64,000 bases of DNA from Trebonia sp963773105 (GTDB lineage Bacteria; Actinomycetota; Actinomycetes; Streptosporangiales; Streptosporangiaceae), in the NCBI GenBank assembly GCA_963773105.1, contig CAVZAA010000009.1:1-64000 (forward strand), in the 5' to 3' direction. A model generated the notes under the pieces. It saw only the letters and a program-made list of their open reading frames with translations, was not told the DNA's origin and did not search any database. A program made the position numbers and the translations under genes. This document shows, piece by piece, positions 17,642 through 26,305 of the stretch (position 1 is its first letter; each line of letters starts with the position of its first letter).

Positions 17642-19108
17642 TCAGGCAACGCCGGCCTGAACTGCTGTTTCGAGGTGATCAGCCGCCCACGTTCCGGTGG
17701 GATCGAGGTCGATCGCGGCGATGATGGCCGCGCGGCCCAAGGCGTCCGCGTACGTGGGGAAGGAAAAAGGGACCAGCGCGAGCTGCTCGACCGGCATCTG
17801 GGCGGCCATCGCCGTCGCCGCCAACTGCGCGAGCTCGACCGCGCGCTCGCCCACCACGTGACAGCCCAGGATGGCATGGCGCTGACGGTCGATGACCAGT
17901 TTGCAGAATCCCGTCTGGCGGCCATCGATGACCGACCGCGGCAGCGAATCAAAGCGAACCGTTGCCACCGTCGTCTCATGGGCCTGCCGGGCGGCCGTCT
18001 CGGTCAGCCCGACCGAGGCGTACTCCGGGTCGGTGAAACTGCCGACCGGGCTCATCTGGGCAGCCAGGACGGTGGTCGCCCCGAGAACGGCATTGGTGGC
18101 GGCCACTACACCCTGGCGGACCGCCTCGTGCACCACCATTGCCCGCCCGGTGATATCGCCGGCGGCGAAGACGTGCGGCGCGGTCGTGCGCAACTTCGCG
18201 TCCACCTCGACATACCCGCGCCGGTCGGTCTGCACGTCGGCCCGGTCCAGCGCCAGCCCGGCGGTCTCAGCCACCCATCCGGCCGCGACGACAGCCAATG
18301 CAGCGTCGATGCTCTGCTGGCCCTTGGCGCAGGAGTGCAGCAGGCGCACGCCGGTCGCACACCGTTCAAAGCGGTCGATGGTCCCGGCGTCCCCGACGAC
18401 CTGGACGCCCGACGCGGCCAAGGCCGCAGCGACGGCCTCGGAGACCTCACGGTCCTCGCTCATCAGGATGCGGGGAGCGACTTCGACGAGATGGACGCGG
18501 GAGCCGAACGCGTTGAAGATCGACGCCACCTGCACGCCGGTCGCGCCGGCCCCGATGACGAGCATCGACGGCGGCACGCAGGACAGGTTCCATGCGTCGC
18601 GATGTGTGGCGGTGAGTTCGAAGCCAGGAACCGGCAACGGCCGCGAGGTTCCCCCGGCACAGAGGATGACCCTTTCTGCCCGCAGCCGCGGCGCGTTGTC
18701 GCTCTCAATGGTGTGAGCGTCCGCGAACCGCGCCGGGCCGGCCTGCTCGTGGATCCTCACCCCAGCCTTCTCAAGATCGCCCCGCAGCAGCGTCTGGTCG
18801 CGTACGGTCGCAGTCACATCGCGGACACGCGCCAACAGCCGGGGATAATCGAGTGTGGGTTCGCTCCCCGCCATCCCGTAGCGAGGCAGCTGCCCGGCCT
18901 CACGGATCAGCCGCGCCGCATGGGCGAGCGTGCGCACCGGCACGGGCCCGTCGTTCGCCGCCATCCCGCCGAACTGATCGCGGGTAATCAGCGCCGTCTT
19001 GGCGCCGAGGCGCGCGGCGCGCAGTGCCGCGACGACACCGGCAGGTCCGGCGCCGACGACTACGACGTCAAAGATCTCGGGCGGGATACCGACGCGCGGC
19101 GGAATCAT
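17642..19108 (-). CDS. Pyridine nucleotide-disulfide oxidoreductase-like flavoprotein without redox cysteines
   Basis: The fold is that of lipoamide dehydrogenase/mercuric reductase: FAD motif DVVVVGAGPAGVVAALRA, NAD motif MLVIGAGATGVQVASIFNAFG, VFAAGDITG and a dimerisation domain (GCHVVGERAVELAQLAATAM). Where the family has CxxxxC after GG, this protein has GGMAANDGPVPVRTL, with no cysteine. The His-Glu dyad region reads FSFPTYADALG. It therefore cannot use the usual disulfide relay and may act as a transhydrogenase- or oxidase-type flavoenzyme. Length is 488 residues. It converges on the broken alcohol dehydrogenase. Confidence 0.88.
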   Translation of the reverse strand: MIPPRVGIPPEIFDVVVVGAGPAGVVAALRAARLGAKTALITRDQFGGMAANDGPVPVRTLAHAARLIREAGQLPRYGMAGSEPTLDYPRLLARVRDVTATVRDQTLLRGDLEKAGVRIHEQAGPARFADAHTIESDNAPRLRAERVILCAGGTSRPLPVPGFELTATHRDAWNLSCVPPSMLVIGAGATGVQVASIFNAFGSRVHLVEVAPRILMSEDREVSEAVAAALAASGVQVVGDAGTIDRFERCATGVRLLHSCAKGQQSIDAALAVVAAGWVAETAGLALDRADVQTDRRGYVEVDAKLRTTAPHVFAAGDITGRAMVVHEAVRQGVVAATNAVLGATTVLAAQMSPVGSFTDPEYASVGLTETAARQAHETTVATVRFDSLPRSVIDGRQTGFCKLVIDRQRHAILGCHVVGERAVELAQLAATAMAAQMPVEQLALVPFSFPTYADALGRAAIIAAIDLDPTGTWAADHLETAVQAGVA

Positions 19109-19274
19109 GGTGCTGGTCAGCCTTCATCTCTGGGCAAGTGAGCGGGATGGCAAGCAGCCCCCCGAGGAGGCGGCAAAAGCAGTCATTACTATGCCCAGCA
19201 CGACGAGCACGAACCGGTGGCCTACTGCCGTTGGGGCAGCTCAGATGGCACCTGTCTGGTTGTGAGTTGGCGCG

Positions 19275-19898
19275 CTAGGCCCACTGGATGACGTCGGAGT
19301 GATCCAGCCGCGGCAGCCTGCCGAACCACGGGTCCGGGCCGGGGTGCCCGATGTTGACCACCAGGATTGACTTCCAGCGGCCGTCGGGGAAGAAGTCGGC
19401 GTCGAGGGCCGTCTTGTCGAAGCCGATCATCGGCCCGGCGGCCAGGCCGTGGGCGCGGACAGCGAGCAGGAAGTATCCGGCTTGCAGCGCCCCGCCGAAC
19501 TGCATGGTCTCGGTCCGCAGGGTGTCGTTGGCCGCGAAGTGGTCCTTGAACTCGGGCCGGAAGGGGAGCACTTCGGGGATGCGCTCATGGAACTGGGTGT
19601 CCACCGCGAGCACCGCGACGGCGGGCGCAGAGGCGGTCTTGGCCTTGTTGCCATCGTTCATGTGCCGGGCCAGCCGCGCCTTGCCCTCCTCGGTGCGAAC
19701 GTAGAGCACTCGCAGCGGCTGCGTGTTCGCCGACGTGGGCGGCCACTTCGCCAGCTGCCAGATGCTGTCCAGCTCCGCGTCGGTGACTGGGGTCGCCGCG
19801 AAGCTGTTGGCCGTGCGGGCCTGGGTGAACAGGATGGCGCGGCCGGCGTCGTCCAGCGGGGCCAGGGTCCCCGCGTTGTCTACAGTTTCCGTAGTCAC
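19275..19898 (-). CDS. Nitroreductase-family protein, RutE/malonic semialdehyde reductase type
   Basis: The 207-residue protein matches the RutE-like subgroup of the FMN nitroreductases: ILFTQARTANSFAATPVTDAEL, KWPPTSANTQPLRVLYVRT, then QAGYFLLAVRAHGLAAGPMIGFD and NIGHPGPDPWFGRLPRL. Such enzymes reduce malonic semialdehyde or nitro/quinone compounds with NAD(P)H. An SD-like AAGGAGATGAC precedes the ATG. It is divergent from an HxlR regulator 70 bases away, a common pairing for redox-responsive control. Confidence 0.9.
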   Translation of the reverse strand: MTTETVDNAGTLAPLDDAGRAILFTQARTANSFAATPVTDAELDSIWQLAKWPPTSANTQPLRVLYVRTEEGKARLARHMNDGNKAKTASAPAVAVLAVDTQFHERIPEVLPFRPEFKDHFAANDTLRTETMQFGGALQAGYFLLAVRAHGLAAGPMIGFDKTALDADFFPDGRWKSILVVNIGHPGPDPWFGRLPRLDHSDVIQWA

Positions 19899-19925
19899 TT
19901 GTCATCTCCTTGATGCTTTCAAAAA

Positions 19926-19949
19926 GCTAGTAACGTGTACGACAGTAGC
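19926..19949. promoter_or_regulatory. Imperfect palindrome, candidate HxlR operator
   Basis: The arms GCTAGTAACGT and ACGACAGTAGC match in 8 of 11 positions when one is reversed. The site sits in the 70-base gap between the divergent nitroreductase and HxlR genes. Confidence 0.5.
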
Positions 19950-19968
19950 AGAGAGGTAGGATGGCATC

Positions 19969-20310
19969 ATGCCAACCGAGCGTGATGTGGGCCACGATCC
20001 ACGCGAGTGCGACGGCGCCTTGGCGCGCGCGTTCGGCTTCCTGGGCAAGCGCTGGAATGGCGTCATCCTCGCGACCCTGCTATCCGGCCCGGCCGGCTTC
20101 TCCGAGCTGCGGCGGGCCGTGCACGGCATCAGCGACTCGGTGCTGGCCGACCGGCTCGCCGAGCTGGGCCGGACCGGTCTCGTCGAGCGGTCGGTCGAGG
20201 CCGGGCCGCCGGTGGCCGTCAGTTACCGCCTGACCCCGGCCGGGCTGGCGCTACTGCCCGTCCTGCGCGAGCTCACTGCCTGGGCGCAAGCTAACCTGCC
20301 CCCGAGGTAA
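19969..20310 (+). CDS. HxlR-family transcriptional regulator
   Basis: The 113-residue protein has the HxlR winged-helix layout: a cysteine near the N-terminus (DPRECDGALARAFGFLGKRWNGVILATLLSG), GFSELRRAVHGISDSVLADRLAELGRTGLVER and a wing ending YRLTPAGLALLPVLREL. Members act as dimers, often sensing aldehydes or disulfide stress through the conserved cysteine. Its position back-to-back with the nitroreductase makes that gene its likely target. Confidence 0.92.
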   Translation: MPTERDVGHDPRECDGALARAFGFLGKRWNGVILATLLSGPAGFSELRRAVHGISDSVLADRLAELGRTGLVERSVEAGPPVAVSYRLTPAGLALLPVLRELTAWAQANLPPR

Positions 20311-20357
20311 CCGCGAGAGCCGCCCGGGAGGGGCGATCCTGGCTGACGGGCTTGGGC

Positions 20358-20960
20358 TCAGACCGACGCGCCTCTGGTCTCCCGCCGGGACTGCCGCCAG
20401 CGGTAGGCGACGAAGCCGACGATGGCGACGACGATGAGGGCGAACAGAACGTAGCCCAGGACCGACAGCCCGTGGCTGACGCGCTGCCACTGGCTGCCGA
20501 GCGCGTACCCGAGCGAAGCGACCCCGGCCGCGTACACGACCGTGCCGATCAGGCTGAGGATGCCGAACTGGATCGCGGGGACGCGCACCAGGCCGGCCAC
20601 GATCGAGGTGAACGCCCGGACGAACGGCAGCATCCGGCCCACCGGGATCGCCCAGGCGCCCCGGCCCTCGAGGAACCGCTCGGCCCGGTCCACGTCCGAG
20701 TCGGTCACCAGGACGTACCGGCCGAGCCGGTGCACCAGCGGCTTGCCGCCCACCCGGCCGACGGCGTAGGAGGCGTACGACCCGGCAAGTTCGGCCAGCG
20801 CGCCGATGACGATGACCAAGGCGAGGTTGAGGTGCCCCTGGTAGGCGAGCACCCCGGCGAAGCCGAACGTGATCTCGGACGAGATCGGGATGCACGCCGC
20901 CTCCAGGAAGCCGAACACGATGAGCGCGGCGTAACCCGCCGAGGTGAGGACGCTCTCCAT
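20358..20960 (-). CDS. DedA-family membrane protein
   Basis: The protein has the DedA/VTT signature (FLEAACIPISSEITFGFAGVLAY, VGGKPLVHRLGRYVLVTDSDVDRAERFLEGRGAWAIPVGRMLPFVRAFTSIVAG) and four to five membrane segments. It is about 200 residues long. The family is implicated in lipid scrambling, including undecaprenyl phosphate recycling. The start chosen overlaps the stop of the upstream P450 remnant by one base (TGATG); an ATG five codons upstream is an alternative. Confidence 0.9.
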   Translation of the reverse strand: MESVLTSAGYAALIVFGFLEAACIPISSEITFGFAGVLAYQGHLNLALVIVIGALAELAGSYASYAVGRVGGKPLVHRLGRYVLVTDSDVDRAERFLEGRGAWAIPVGRMLPFVRAFTSIVAGLVRVPAIQFGILSLIGTVVYAAGVASLGYALGSQWQRVSHGLSVLGYVLFALIVVAIVGFVAYRWRQSRRETRGASV

Positions 20961-21958
20961 CAGGCCGCGCTCCATTGCGTCACCACGGACGGCCGGGTCT
21001 TCTCGTTCTTCCGCAGCCCGAGGCCCTGCAAGATCAGTCCCGCGCCGTTGGTCAGGCTGAACATGCCGAACAGCACCGGCGGGTCGAAGCGCAGCGCCTC
21101 CTCGACCAGGCTGCTGCTGAGTTCGGGTTCACGACGGAGCCGCTTGAGCGCGTCGGGGTGGCGCAGCAGCGCGAGCATGCCATTGCTGATCAGGTTCACG
21201 CATGTCTCGTGGCCAGCGACGAGGAGCAGCATCATGGTCTCCAAAAGCTCGTGCTCGTTCATCTGGCACTGGCCGTCGTTAGCGGTCATCAGGCCGGAGA
21301 TCAGGTCGTCGTCAGGGCGGGCGCGGCGTGCGACGGCCAGGTCGCCCACGTATTCCCGCATCTCCATGGCAGCCTGGGCCGTGCGTTGGATCTCCTCCTC
21401 GGTCATGCCCGCGGCCGGGTCGAGGCTGTGCGCGAGTGGCACCGCCCAGCCGTGGAAGCGCGGCTCGTCCTCGGGCGGCACGCCCAGCAACTCACAGGTC
21501 ACCGCTGCCGACAACGGGTACGCCAGGTCATCGACGATGTCGAGCTGGCCCCGGCCGTGTTGCGCGCCGAGTATGCGGTCGACGTGCCAAGCGATACGGT
21601 CGCGCATGCTCGCGACCCGTTCGGGGGTGAACTGCTGCGTCACCAGGCAGCGCAGCCGGTCGTGGTCCGGCGGGTCTGTGAAGATGAAAGGCGGGTCGCT
21701 GGGCTGGCCCGAGGCGGCCAGTCGGCCCGAGGCAGCCAGCGCGCCGGCCCCGCAGATGCTCTGGCGCTCGTCGGAGCTGATGCGGGGGTCGACCAGCAAA
21801 GCCGCGATCTCGGTGTAGGTGCTGATGACATACGTACCGGCTTGCGCCGACACCGGGGTCTCGCGCAGCCGGGCGTAAAGCGGGTAGGGATCGTGCCGGT
21901 TGGCCGGGTCGAGAGCCTGCGCGAACAGGCTCCCCTCGGCTGTGGACGTCAGGGTCAT
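20960..21958 (-). pseudogene. Cytochrome P450 lacking the heme-binding region
   Basis: The first 290 residues are a bacterial P450: DPANRHDPYPLYARLRETP, FTDPPDHDRLRCLV, the I-helix LLLVAGHETCVNLISNG and the ExxR region (SSSLVEEALRFDPPV). The frame then passes into a 34-residue tail (FSLTNGAGLILQGLGL and later residues) with no P450 match. The FGxGxHxCxG loop carrying the heme cysteine is missing, and the length of 332 is about 70 short. It should not bind heme. A deletion or substitution at the 3' end is likely. Confidence 0.85.
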
Positions 21959-22103
21959 GACCGTCCTCGTTCAGGGGTCGTCCCCGCGGGACGATTCTGA
22001 CAGTGGTTGAGATCGATGACGACTCGCACGACCCATTCCCTTCGGTAGCTCTGACGAAATCCTCGACTCAATTCATAGGCGGAGCGCCAGGACAATGCCA
22101 ACT

Positions 22104-22147
22104 CGGCGACCAACCATTTTCAGCGGGCTGGATTACTATGCAGACCG
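22104..22147. promoter_or_regulatory. Dispersed two-part motif, degenerate copy 7
   Basis: GCGACCAACCATTTTC is followed by ATTACTATGCAGAC. It is in the same orientation as the other copies and lies about 150 bases upstream of the minus-strand P450 gene. Confidence 0.4.
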
Positions 22148-22299
22148 ACGAGCGGGGATTATGCAGAGCCGTGTGACGGCCCTTCCGCTGCATAGCGGAA
22201 ATACTTCAGCAGGCCGGGCGCCACCCGCCCTCCGGGCAGCCTTGTACCGGCTTTGTACCGGGCTGCCTCATCGTCGGCGTGTTTGCTGCGGGCGCCGCT

Positions 22300-22315
22300 T
22301 ACCTCAATTGAGGTA
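22300..22315. promoter_or_regulatory. Perfect palindromic operator candidate
   Basis: TACCTCAATTGAGGTA is perfectly self-complementary and sits 145 bases upstream of the GH5 gene. It does not resemble the CebR site. It is the most likely regulator-binding site for the glycosidase. Confidence 0.55.
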
Positions 22316-22459
22316 GGCAGTCCTACACCCATTGGCGCGCGCGAAGTCCGGCCACGCGTACGACGACTGCGGCTCGGCTTCTTTTTAGGCTTCTGGCTAG
22401 TGGATAACCACACGGGTTTGGCACCTACGGGCCCGTGACTACGCATCCGGGAGCTGATT

Positions 22460-23734
22460 ATGAAATTCCCGTGGTCTATCGGCAAAAGCGCGCGTCGCGA
22501 AACGGCAGGCGATCTGGGCACAGCGAGCGTGCGAAAGCGCTGGCAAAGGTCGTTGCTGCGGCCGCGCACCGCGCTCGCGGCCGTCCCATTGGCTGGCGTC
22601 CTCGGCATCGGCGGTCTCGTTTCCGTGTCATCGCTGACCTCCTCGCCTGCCCGCCCCGCTAGCAGCGAGACCGTCCTGCCCCTGCACACCGACGGGAGCA
22701 AGATCGTCGACGCCGCCGGGAAGACCGTCTCGATTACCGGCGTGAACTGGTTCGGCCTCGAGACCAGCACGTTCACCCCGGACGGTCTGTGGGCACGCAA
22801 CTACAAATCGATGCTCGACCAGGCCGTCGCATCCGGGTTCAACGCGATCCGCCTGCCGTACTCCAACGCTCTGTTCCGGCCGGGCGACACCCCCAACGGC
22901 ATCAACTACACCCTCAACCCGGATCTGAAAGGCCTCAAGGGCCTGGCACTGATGGACAAGATCGTCGACGCGGCCACCAGCCGGGGCCTGATGGTCATTC
23001 TCGACCAGCACCGCCCGGACCAGAACGGGCAAAGCCCGCTCCCCGCCAGCGGCACGCTCAGCGAACAGCAGTGGATCAGCGACTGGGTCATGCTCGCGAA
23101 GCACTACCGCAACAATCCGCTGGTCATAGGCGCTGACCTGCATAACGAACCGCGCTCACCGGCCACCTGGGGCAGCGGCAACCCGCAAACCGACTGGCGG
23201 CTGATGGCCGAAAAAGCCGGCGACGCTGTACTCAAAGCCGACCCGCACTGGCTGGTCTTCGTCGAGGGCATCGACAACTACCAGGGCCAGTCGACCTGGT
23301 GGGGCGGTGACCTGGCCGCCGCCAAGCGCTACCCGGTCGTCTTGTCCGAACCGGACCACCTGGTCTACGAGGCACACGATTACGGGCCCGACGTCTACAA
23401 CCAAAGCTGGTTCCAGGCCAAGAACTTCCCGCACAACCTCCCCGCGTTCTGGAGCAGGAACTGGGCCTATCTGGCGGAGCAGAACATCGCCCCGGTACTG
23501 CTCGGGGAGTTCGGCGGCTCGGTCGGAAACGACGCCGAGGGCACGTGGCAGCGCGCGCTCGTCGCCTTCCTCAAGCAGCACCACATCAGCTACACCTACT
23601 GGTGCCTGAACCCCAACTCCGGCGACACCGGCGGGCTCCTCACCAACAACTGGAAGACCGTCGACCCGGCCAGGATGGATCTGCTGCGCACCTACCAGTC
23701 CCCGGTGCCGCAGGCGTGGAGGCTCAAGGCGTGA
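22460..23734 (+). CDS. Secreted GH5-family glycoside hydrolase
   Basis: The 424-residue protein has a Tat/Sec-like N-terminus with basic residues and a hydrophobic helix (residues about 38-58). A (beta/alpha)8 cellulase-type domain follows, with GVNWFGLET, the acid/base Glu230 in ADLHNEPR and the nucleophile Glu350 in LLGEFGG. These are the clan-A GH5 hallmarks, so beta-1,4-glucan or mannan cleavage outside the cell is expected. There is no carbohydrate-binding module. The ATG follows GGGAGCTGATT. A perfect palindrome upstream suggests dedicated repression. Confidence 0.93.
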   Translation: MKFPWSIGKSARRETAGDLGTASVRKRWQRSLLRPRTALAAVPLAGVLGIGGLVSVSSLTSSPARPASSETVLPLHTDGSKIVDAAGKTVSITGVNWFGLETSTFTPDGLWARNYKSMLDQAVASGFNAIRLPYSNALFRPGDTPNGINYTLNPDLKGLKGLALMDKIVDAATSRGLMVILDQHRPDQNGQSPLPASGTLSEQQWISDWVMLAKHYRNNPLVIGADLHNEPRSPATWGSGNPQTDWRLMAEKAGDAVLKADPHWLVFVEGIDNYQGQSTWWGGDLAAAKRYPVVLSEPDHLVYEAHDYGPDVYNQSWFQAKNFPHNLPAFWSRNWAYLAEQNIAPVLLGEFGGSVGNDAEGTWQRALVAFLKQHHISYTYWCLNPNSGDTGGLLTNNWKTVDPARMDLLRTYQSPVPQAWRLKA

Positions 23735-23807
23735 GGTCACCGACCTCTATCGCAGCCGATACACCCAAGGGCACGTAGGTCACGCAGCGGGCGAGGGCGA
23801 CGGTAAC

Positions 23808-24797
23808 TCACGCCGCCCTCGCCCGCTGCGCCCATCCTGCGCTTGCTGCCCCCGATACCGGAAGCTGGTCCACCAGATCGGCAAGCACCTCCTCGGCATG
23901 GGCCGCCGGAAGCAGCCGGTGCGCGAGCACCGGCACGGCCAGCGCCTGAACGTCATCTGGTATCACGTAATCGCGCCCATCGAGCGCTGCGAATGCACGG
24001 CACGCGCGGACCAGCTGCAGCGTCGCCCGGGGCGACGCGCCGAGCCGCAGACCGGGATGGGTCCGAGTCGCGGTCACGAGGTCGACCGCATACTGACAGA
24101 CCGGTTCGGATACGTGCACGTCCTGCACCGCATGGATCAGGGTGCGTACCCCGGCGGCATCGATAACCGGAGCGAGCGTGCCCAGCGGCGCGGAGGCTGA
24201 CCGCCTATGCAGCATTCTCAGCTCTGCGGAGACCGTCGGATACCCGATTGAGATCCTGGCCATGAACCTGTCCCGCTGCGCTTCTGGCAGCGGATAGGTG
24301 CCCTCCATGTCCATCGGGTTCTGGGTCGCGATGACCATGAAGGGCGGCTCAAGCGGGTACGTTTGCCCATCAACCGTCACCTGCCGCTCTTCCATGCTTT
24401 CCAGCAGCGCGGACTGGGTCCTAGCCGGGGCGCGGTTGATCTCGTCGCCGAGCACGATGTTGGCGAACACCGGGCCCGGTTTGAACTCGAACTCACCGGT
24501 CTCCCGGACGTAGGCGTTGACACCGGTGATGTCGCCGGGCAGCAGGTCCGGGGTGAATTGAATCCGGCTGACCGAGCAGTCAACCGACCGCGCCAGCGCC
24601 TTGGCGAGCATCGTCTTGCCCACGCCAGGGACATCCTCAAGAAGCGCATGCCCCTCGGCCAGCAGCACGGTGAGGATGAGCCGGACAACGTTGGCCTTGC
24701 CCTCCACCACTGACTGGATCGCAGTGCTAATCTCCTCAGCCGCGCTGAGGAATTCTTGCGGCGTGGGCCTGTCCCCCGCCTCCGCTCGCAACATCAT
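23808..24797 (-). CDS. MoxR-family AAA+ ATPase
   Basis: The protein has Walker A (EDVPGVGKTMLAKALA), Walker B (IVLGDEINRAPARTQSALLESMEE), sensor 1 (FMVIATQNPMDMEGTYPLPEAQRDRF) and a C-terminal lid (LRLGASPRATLQLVRACRA), all standard for MoxR. MoxR proteins act as chaperones, usually beside DUF58 and TgpA genes. Neither is present here, although a TgpA-type tail remnant lies at 1264-2102. AAGGGGG precedes tandem ATGs; the second (24794) has better spacing. It follows the PAS gene by about 95 bases on the same strand. Confidence 0.93.
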   Translation of the reverse strand: MMLRAEAGDRPTPQEFLSAAEEISTAIQSVVEGKANVVRLILTVLLAEGHALLEDVPGVGKTMLAKALARSVDCSVSRIQFTPDLLPGDITGVNAYVRETGEFEFKPGPVFANIVLGDEINRAPARTQSALLESMEERQVTVDGQTYPLEPPFMVIATQNPMDMEGTYPLPEAQRDRFMARISIGYPTVSAELRMLHRRSASAPLGTLAPVIDAAGVRTLIHAVQDVHVSEPVCQYAVDLVTATRTHPGLRLGASPRATLQLVRACRAFAALDGRDYVIPDDVQALAVPVLAHRLLPAAHAEEVLADLVDQLPVSGAASAGWAQRARAA

Positions 24798-24893
24798 ATG
24801 CCCCCTTAACAAACGCGCTCTCGTCGTCCCATCCTGGGACCGATGCGCGATTCCGTTTCCGTCGTGAATGAATTTCGAGCTGCTCTTTCGCCG

Positions 24894-25298
24894 TTACCTG
24901 TCTGAGATAACGGTGCTCAGTAGCTCCAGGCCTCGTTCGAGGACGAATTGAGTCTCCTGAGCCTCGGTGAGGTCTCTGATGGTAATGACCGCCGCCGCAT
25001 TGCTCTGTGTTCCGATGGGCATGACCGCGACGGCCGCCCGGAACCGGCGGGAGTTGCCGCGGCTGCCCACGAGATGGTGGCAGCGATCGGCCTGGTTGCG
25101 CCGCCGCCACCATCCGCGGGGCAGAGGCACCGGCTGACCCGGGAAGAGGTCCTGGATGCACATGCTCTTGAGTCGGCCTTCATCGAAGCCGAACAAGCAC
25201 ATGACCTGCGCGTTGGCCTGGAGGATCCTGCCCTCCGCGTCCACTATCACCATGGCGTCCGGGAACGCCCCAAGCAGCCGGGGTAGCTGGCTGCTCAC
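24894..25298 (-). CDS. Stand-alone PAS-domain protein
   Basis: The 134-residue protein is essentially one PAS domain: LLGAFPDAMVIVDAEGRILQANAQVMCLFGFDEGRL, then a C-terminal AAVAVMPIGTQSNAAAVITIRDLTEAQ typical of the PAS/PAC core, and a short helix. No kinase, cyclase or DNA-binding domain follows. The GTG start overlaps the stop of the TPR gene (GTGA), so the two are translationally coupled. It could sense a small molecule or redox state for the DyP/DUF4331 cluster, or be the leftover front of a kinase. Confidence 0.8.
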   Translation of the reverse strand: MSSQLPRLLGAFPDAMVIVDAEGRILQANAQVMCLFGFDEGRLKSMCIQDLFPGQPVPLPRGWWRRRNQADRCHHLVGSRGNSRRFRAAVAVMPIGTQSNAAAVITIRDLTEAQETQFVLERGLELLSTVISDR

Positions 25299-26305
25299 GA
25301 CGCGTCCGCGAGGCCGGGATCAGGCGCCCAAACCGGGTGCTGCAAGCGGGCGCGCCGCTGCCGGGCGCCGGGCACGTGGTGGGCGAAGGCCTCCGGATGG
25401 CGCGCTACCAGCTCGTCGTAGCGCGCCGCCGCGCGGCGGCGCCATTGCTGGGCCTCCTCCTGGCCGTGCTGCCCGGCGGCGCCGAGGATGCGGGCGAGGC
25501 TGGCCGCGTAGTGCGGGTCGTCGCTGGTTACCGCCAGGGACCGCAGGCGGTCGACGGCGGTCTCGTCACCCAGGGCCGCGTCGACCTCGGCGAGCTGGCC
25601 CAGCGCCGGAGCGTAAGCCGGGGCCCGGCGCCGGGCGGCGTCGAACCAGGTACGGGCGGCGGGAAGATTATCCGCGCGGAGCCACATCAGGCCGCGCAGC
25701 AAGTCGAGCGAGGCGACGGGAAAGGGCGAGACGCCTTGGTAGCGGCCTCTCGCCTCGGCGAACAGCCGCTCCGCCTCGGTGGTCTCCCCGCGCTCGACCT
25801 GAAGTGCGGCTAGACCACCTATCGTCGCGAAGCCGGGCCGGCGCAGCGCCGCGTTATGACGCAGCACCAGGGCGTGGGCGTAGCACCCGATCGCCTGCAG
25901 GATCGCCGCTCGCTCATCATCTAGTGTGGTGCCGTCCGCACCGCTTGCCCGCGCGGCGTCTAGGTCGTCCAGTGCGTGGATGAACCGGTGGAAGGTCGCG
26001 CGCGTCCTCGCCCGGGCAAGCAGGGCGGTGCCATTGCCCGGGGCGTCGCGCACCAACTGCTCGGCCAGCTTCGCGGCCAGCTCGTAATCGGCAATGCAGC
26101 CAAGGACGTGCCCGCGGAGTGTGATCAGGTCGATCACCCGGGCGCGATCCACCACCGGCAGATGCGCCGAGGCCACTGGCCCGCCCGCCAGGCGCGCGCG
26201 ACGGGCCCGCTTCGCCAGACCATGGATCTGCGCCTGCAGGTTCAGCACGGCGATGGTCCCGTCGGTGGTGACCGGCTCGCGGTCTGCGTACGGCAGCCCG
26301 GTCAT
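25295..26305 (-). CDS. TPR-like repeat protein of the DyP/DUF4331 cluster
   Basis: The 336-residue protein is alpha-helical and Ala/Arg-rich, with degenerate tetratricopeptide repeats (ATIGGLAALQVERGETTEAERLFAEARGRY, then GLMWLRADNLPAARTWFDAARRRAPAYAPALGQLAEVDAALGD). No signal peptide or catalytic motif was seen. It is joined to its neighbours by four-base overlaps at both ends (ATGA with DUF4331, GTGA with the PAS gene), so it belongs to the same transcript. It is probably a scaffold or adaptor for the DUF4331 protein. Confidence 0.75.
   Translation of the reverse strand: MTGLPYADREPVTTDGTIAVLNLQAQIHGLAKRARRARLAGGPVASAHLPVVDRARVIDLITLRGHVLGCIADYELAAKLAEQLVRDAPGNGTALLARARTRATFHRFIHALDDLDAARASGADGTTLDDERAAILQAIGCYAHALVLRHNAALRRPGFATIGGLAALQVERGETTEAERLFAEARGRYQGVSPFPVASLDLLRGLMWLRADNLPAARTWFDAARRRAPAYAPALGQLAEVDAALGDETAVDRLRSLAVTSDDPHYAASLARILGAAGQHGQEEAQQWRRRAAARYDELVARHPEAFAHHVPGARQRRARLQHPVWAPDPGLADAS

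Larger units (their letters stand above)
21959..22459. other. 500-base intergenic region rich in palindromes
   Basis: No gene is seen. The right half holds TTCCGC/GCGGAA arms (22183-22200), a GGCAGCC/GGCTGCC hairpin (22235-22267) that contains a tandem TTGTACCGG pair, and a perfect 16-bp palindrome (22300-22315). The left half has a copy of the dispersed motif. It must carry promoters for the P450 (minus) and the GH5 gene (plus). Confidence 0.6.

Noticed and set aside
19109..19274. Small gene between the flavoprotein and the nitroreductase
   Set aside because: One frame gives EPVAYCRWGSSDGTCLVV before a stop, but there is no start codon, SD or recognisable family; it may be a scrap.
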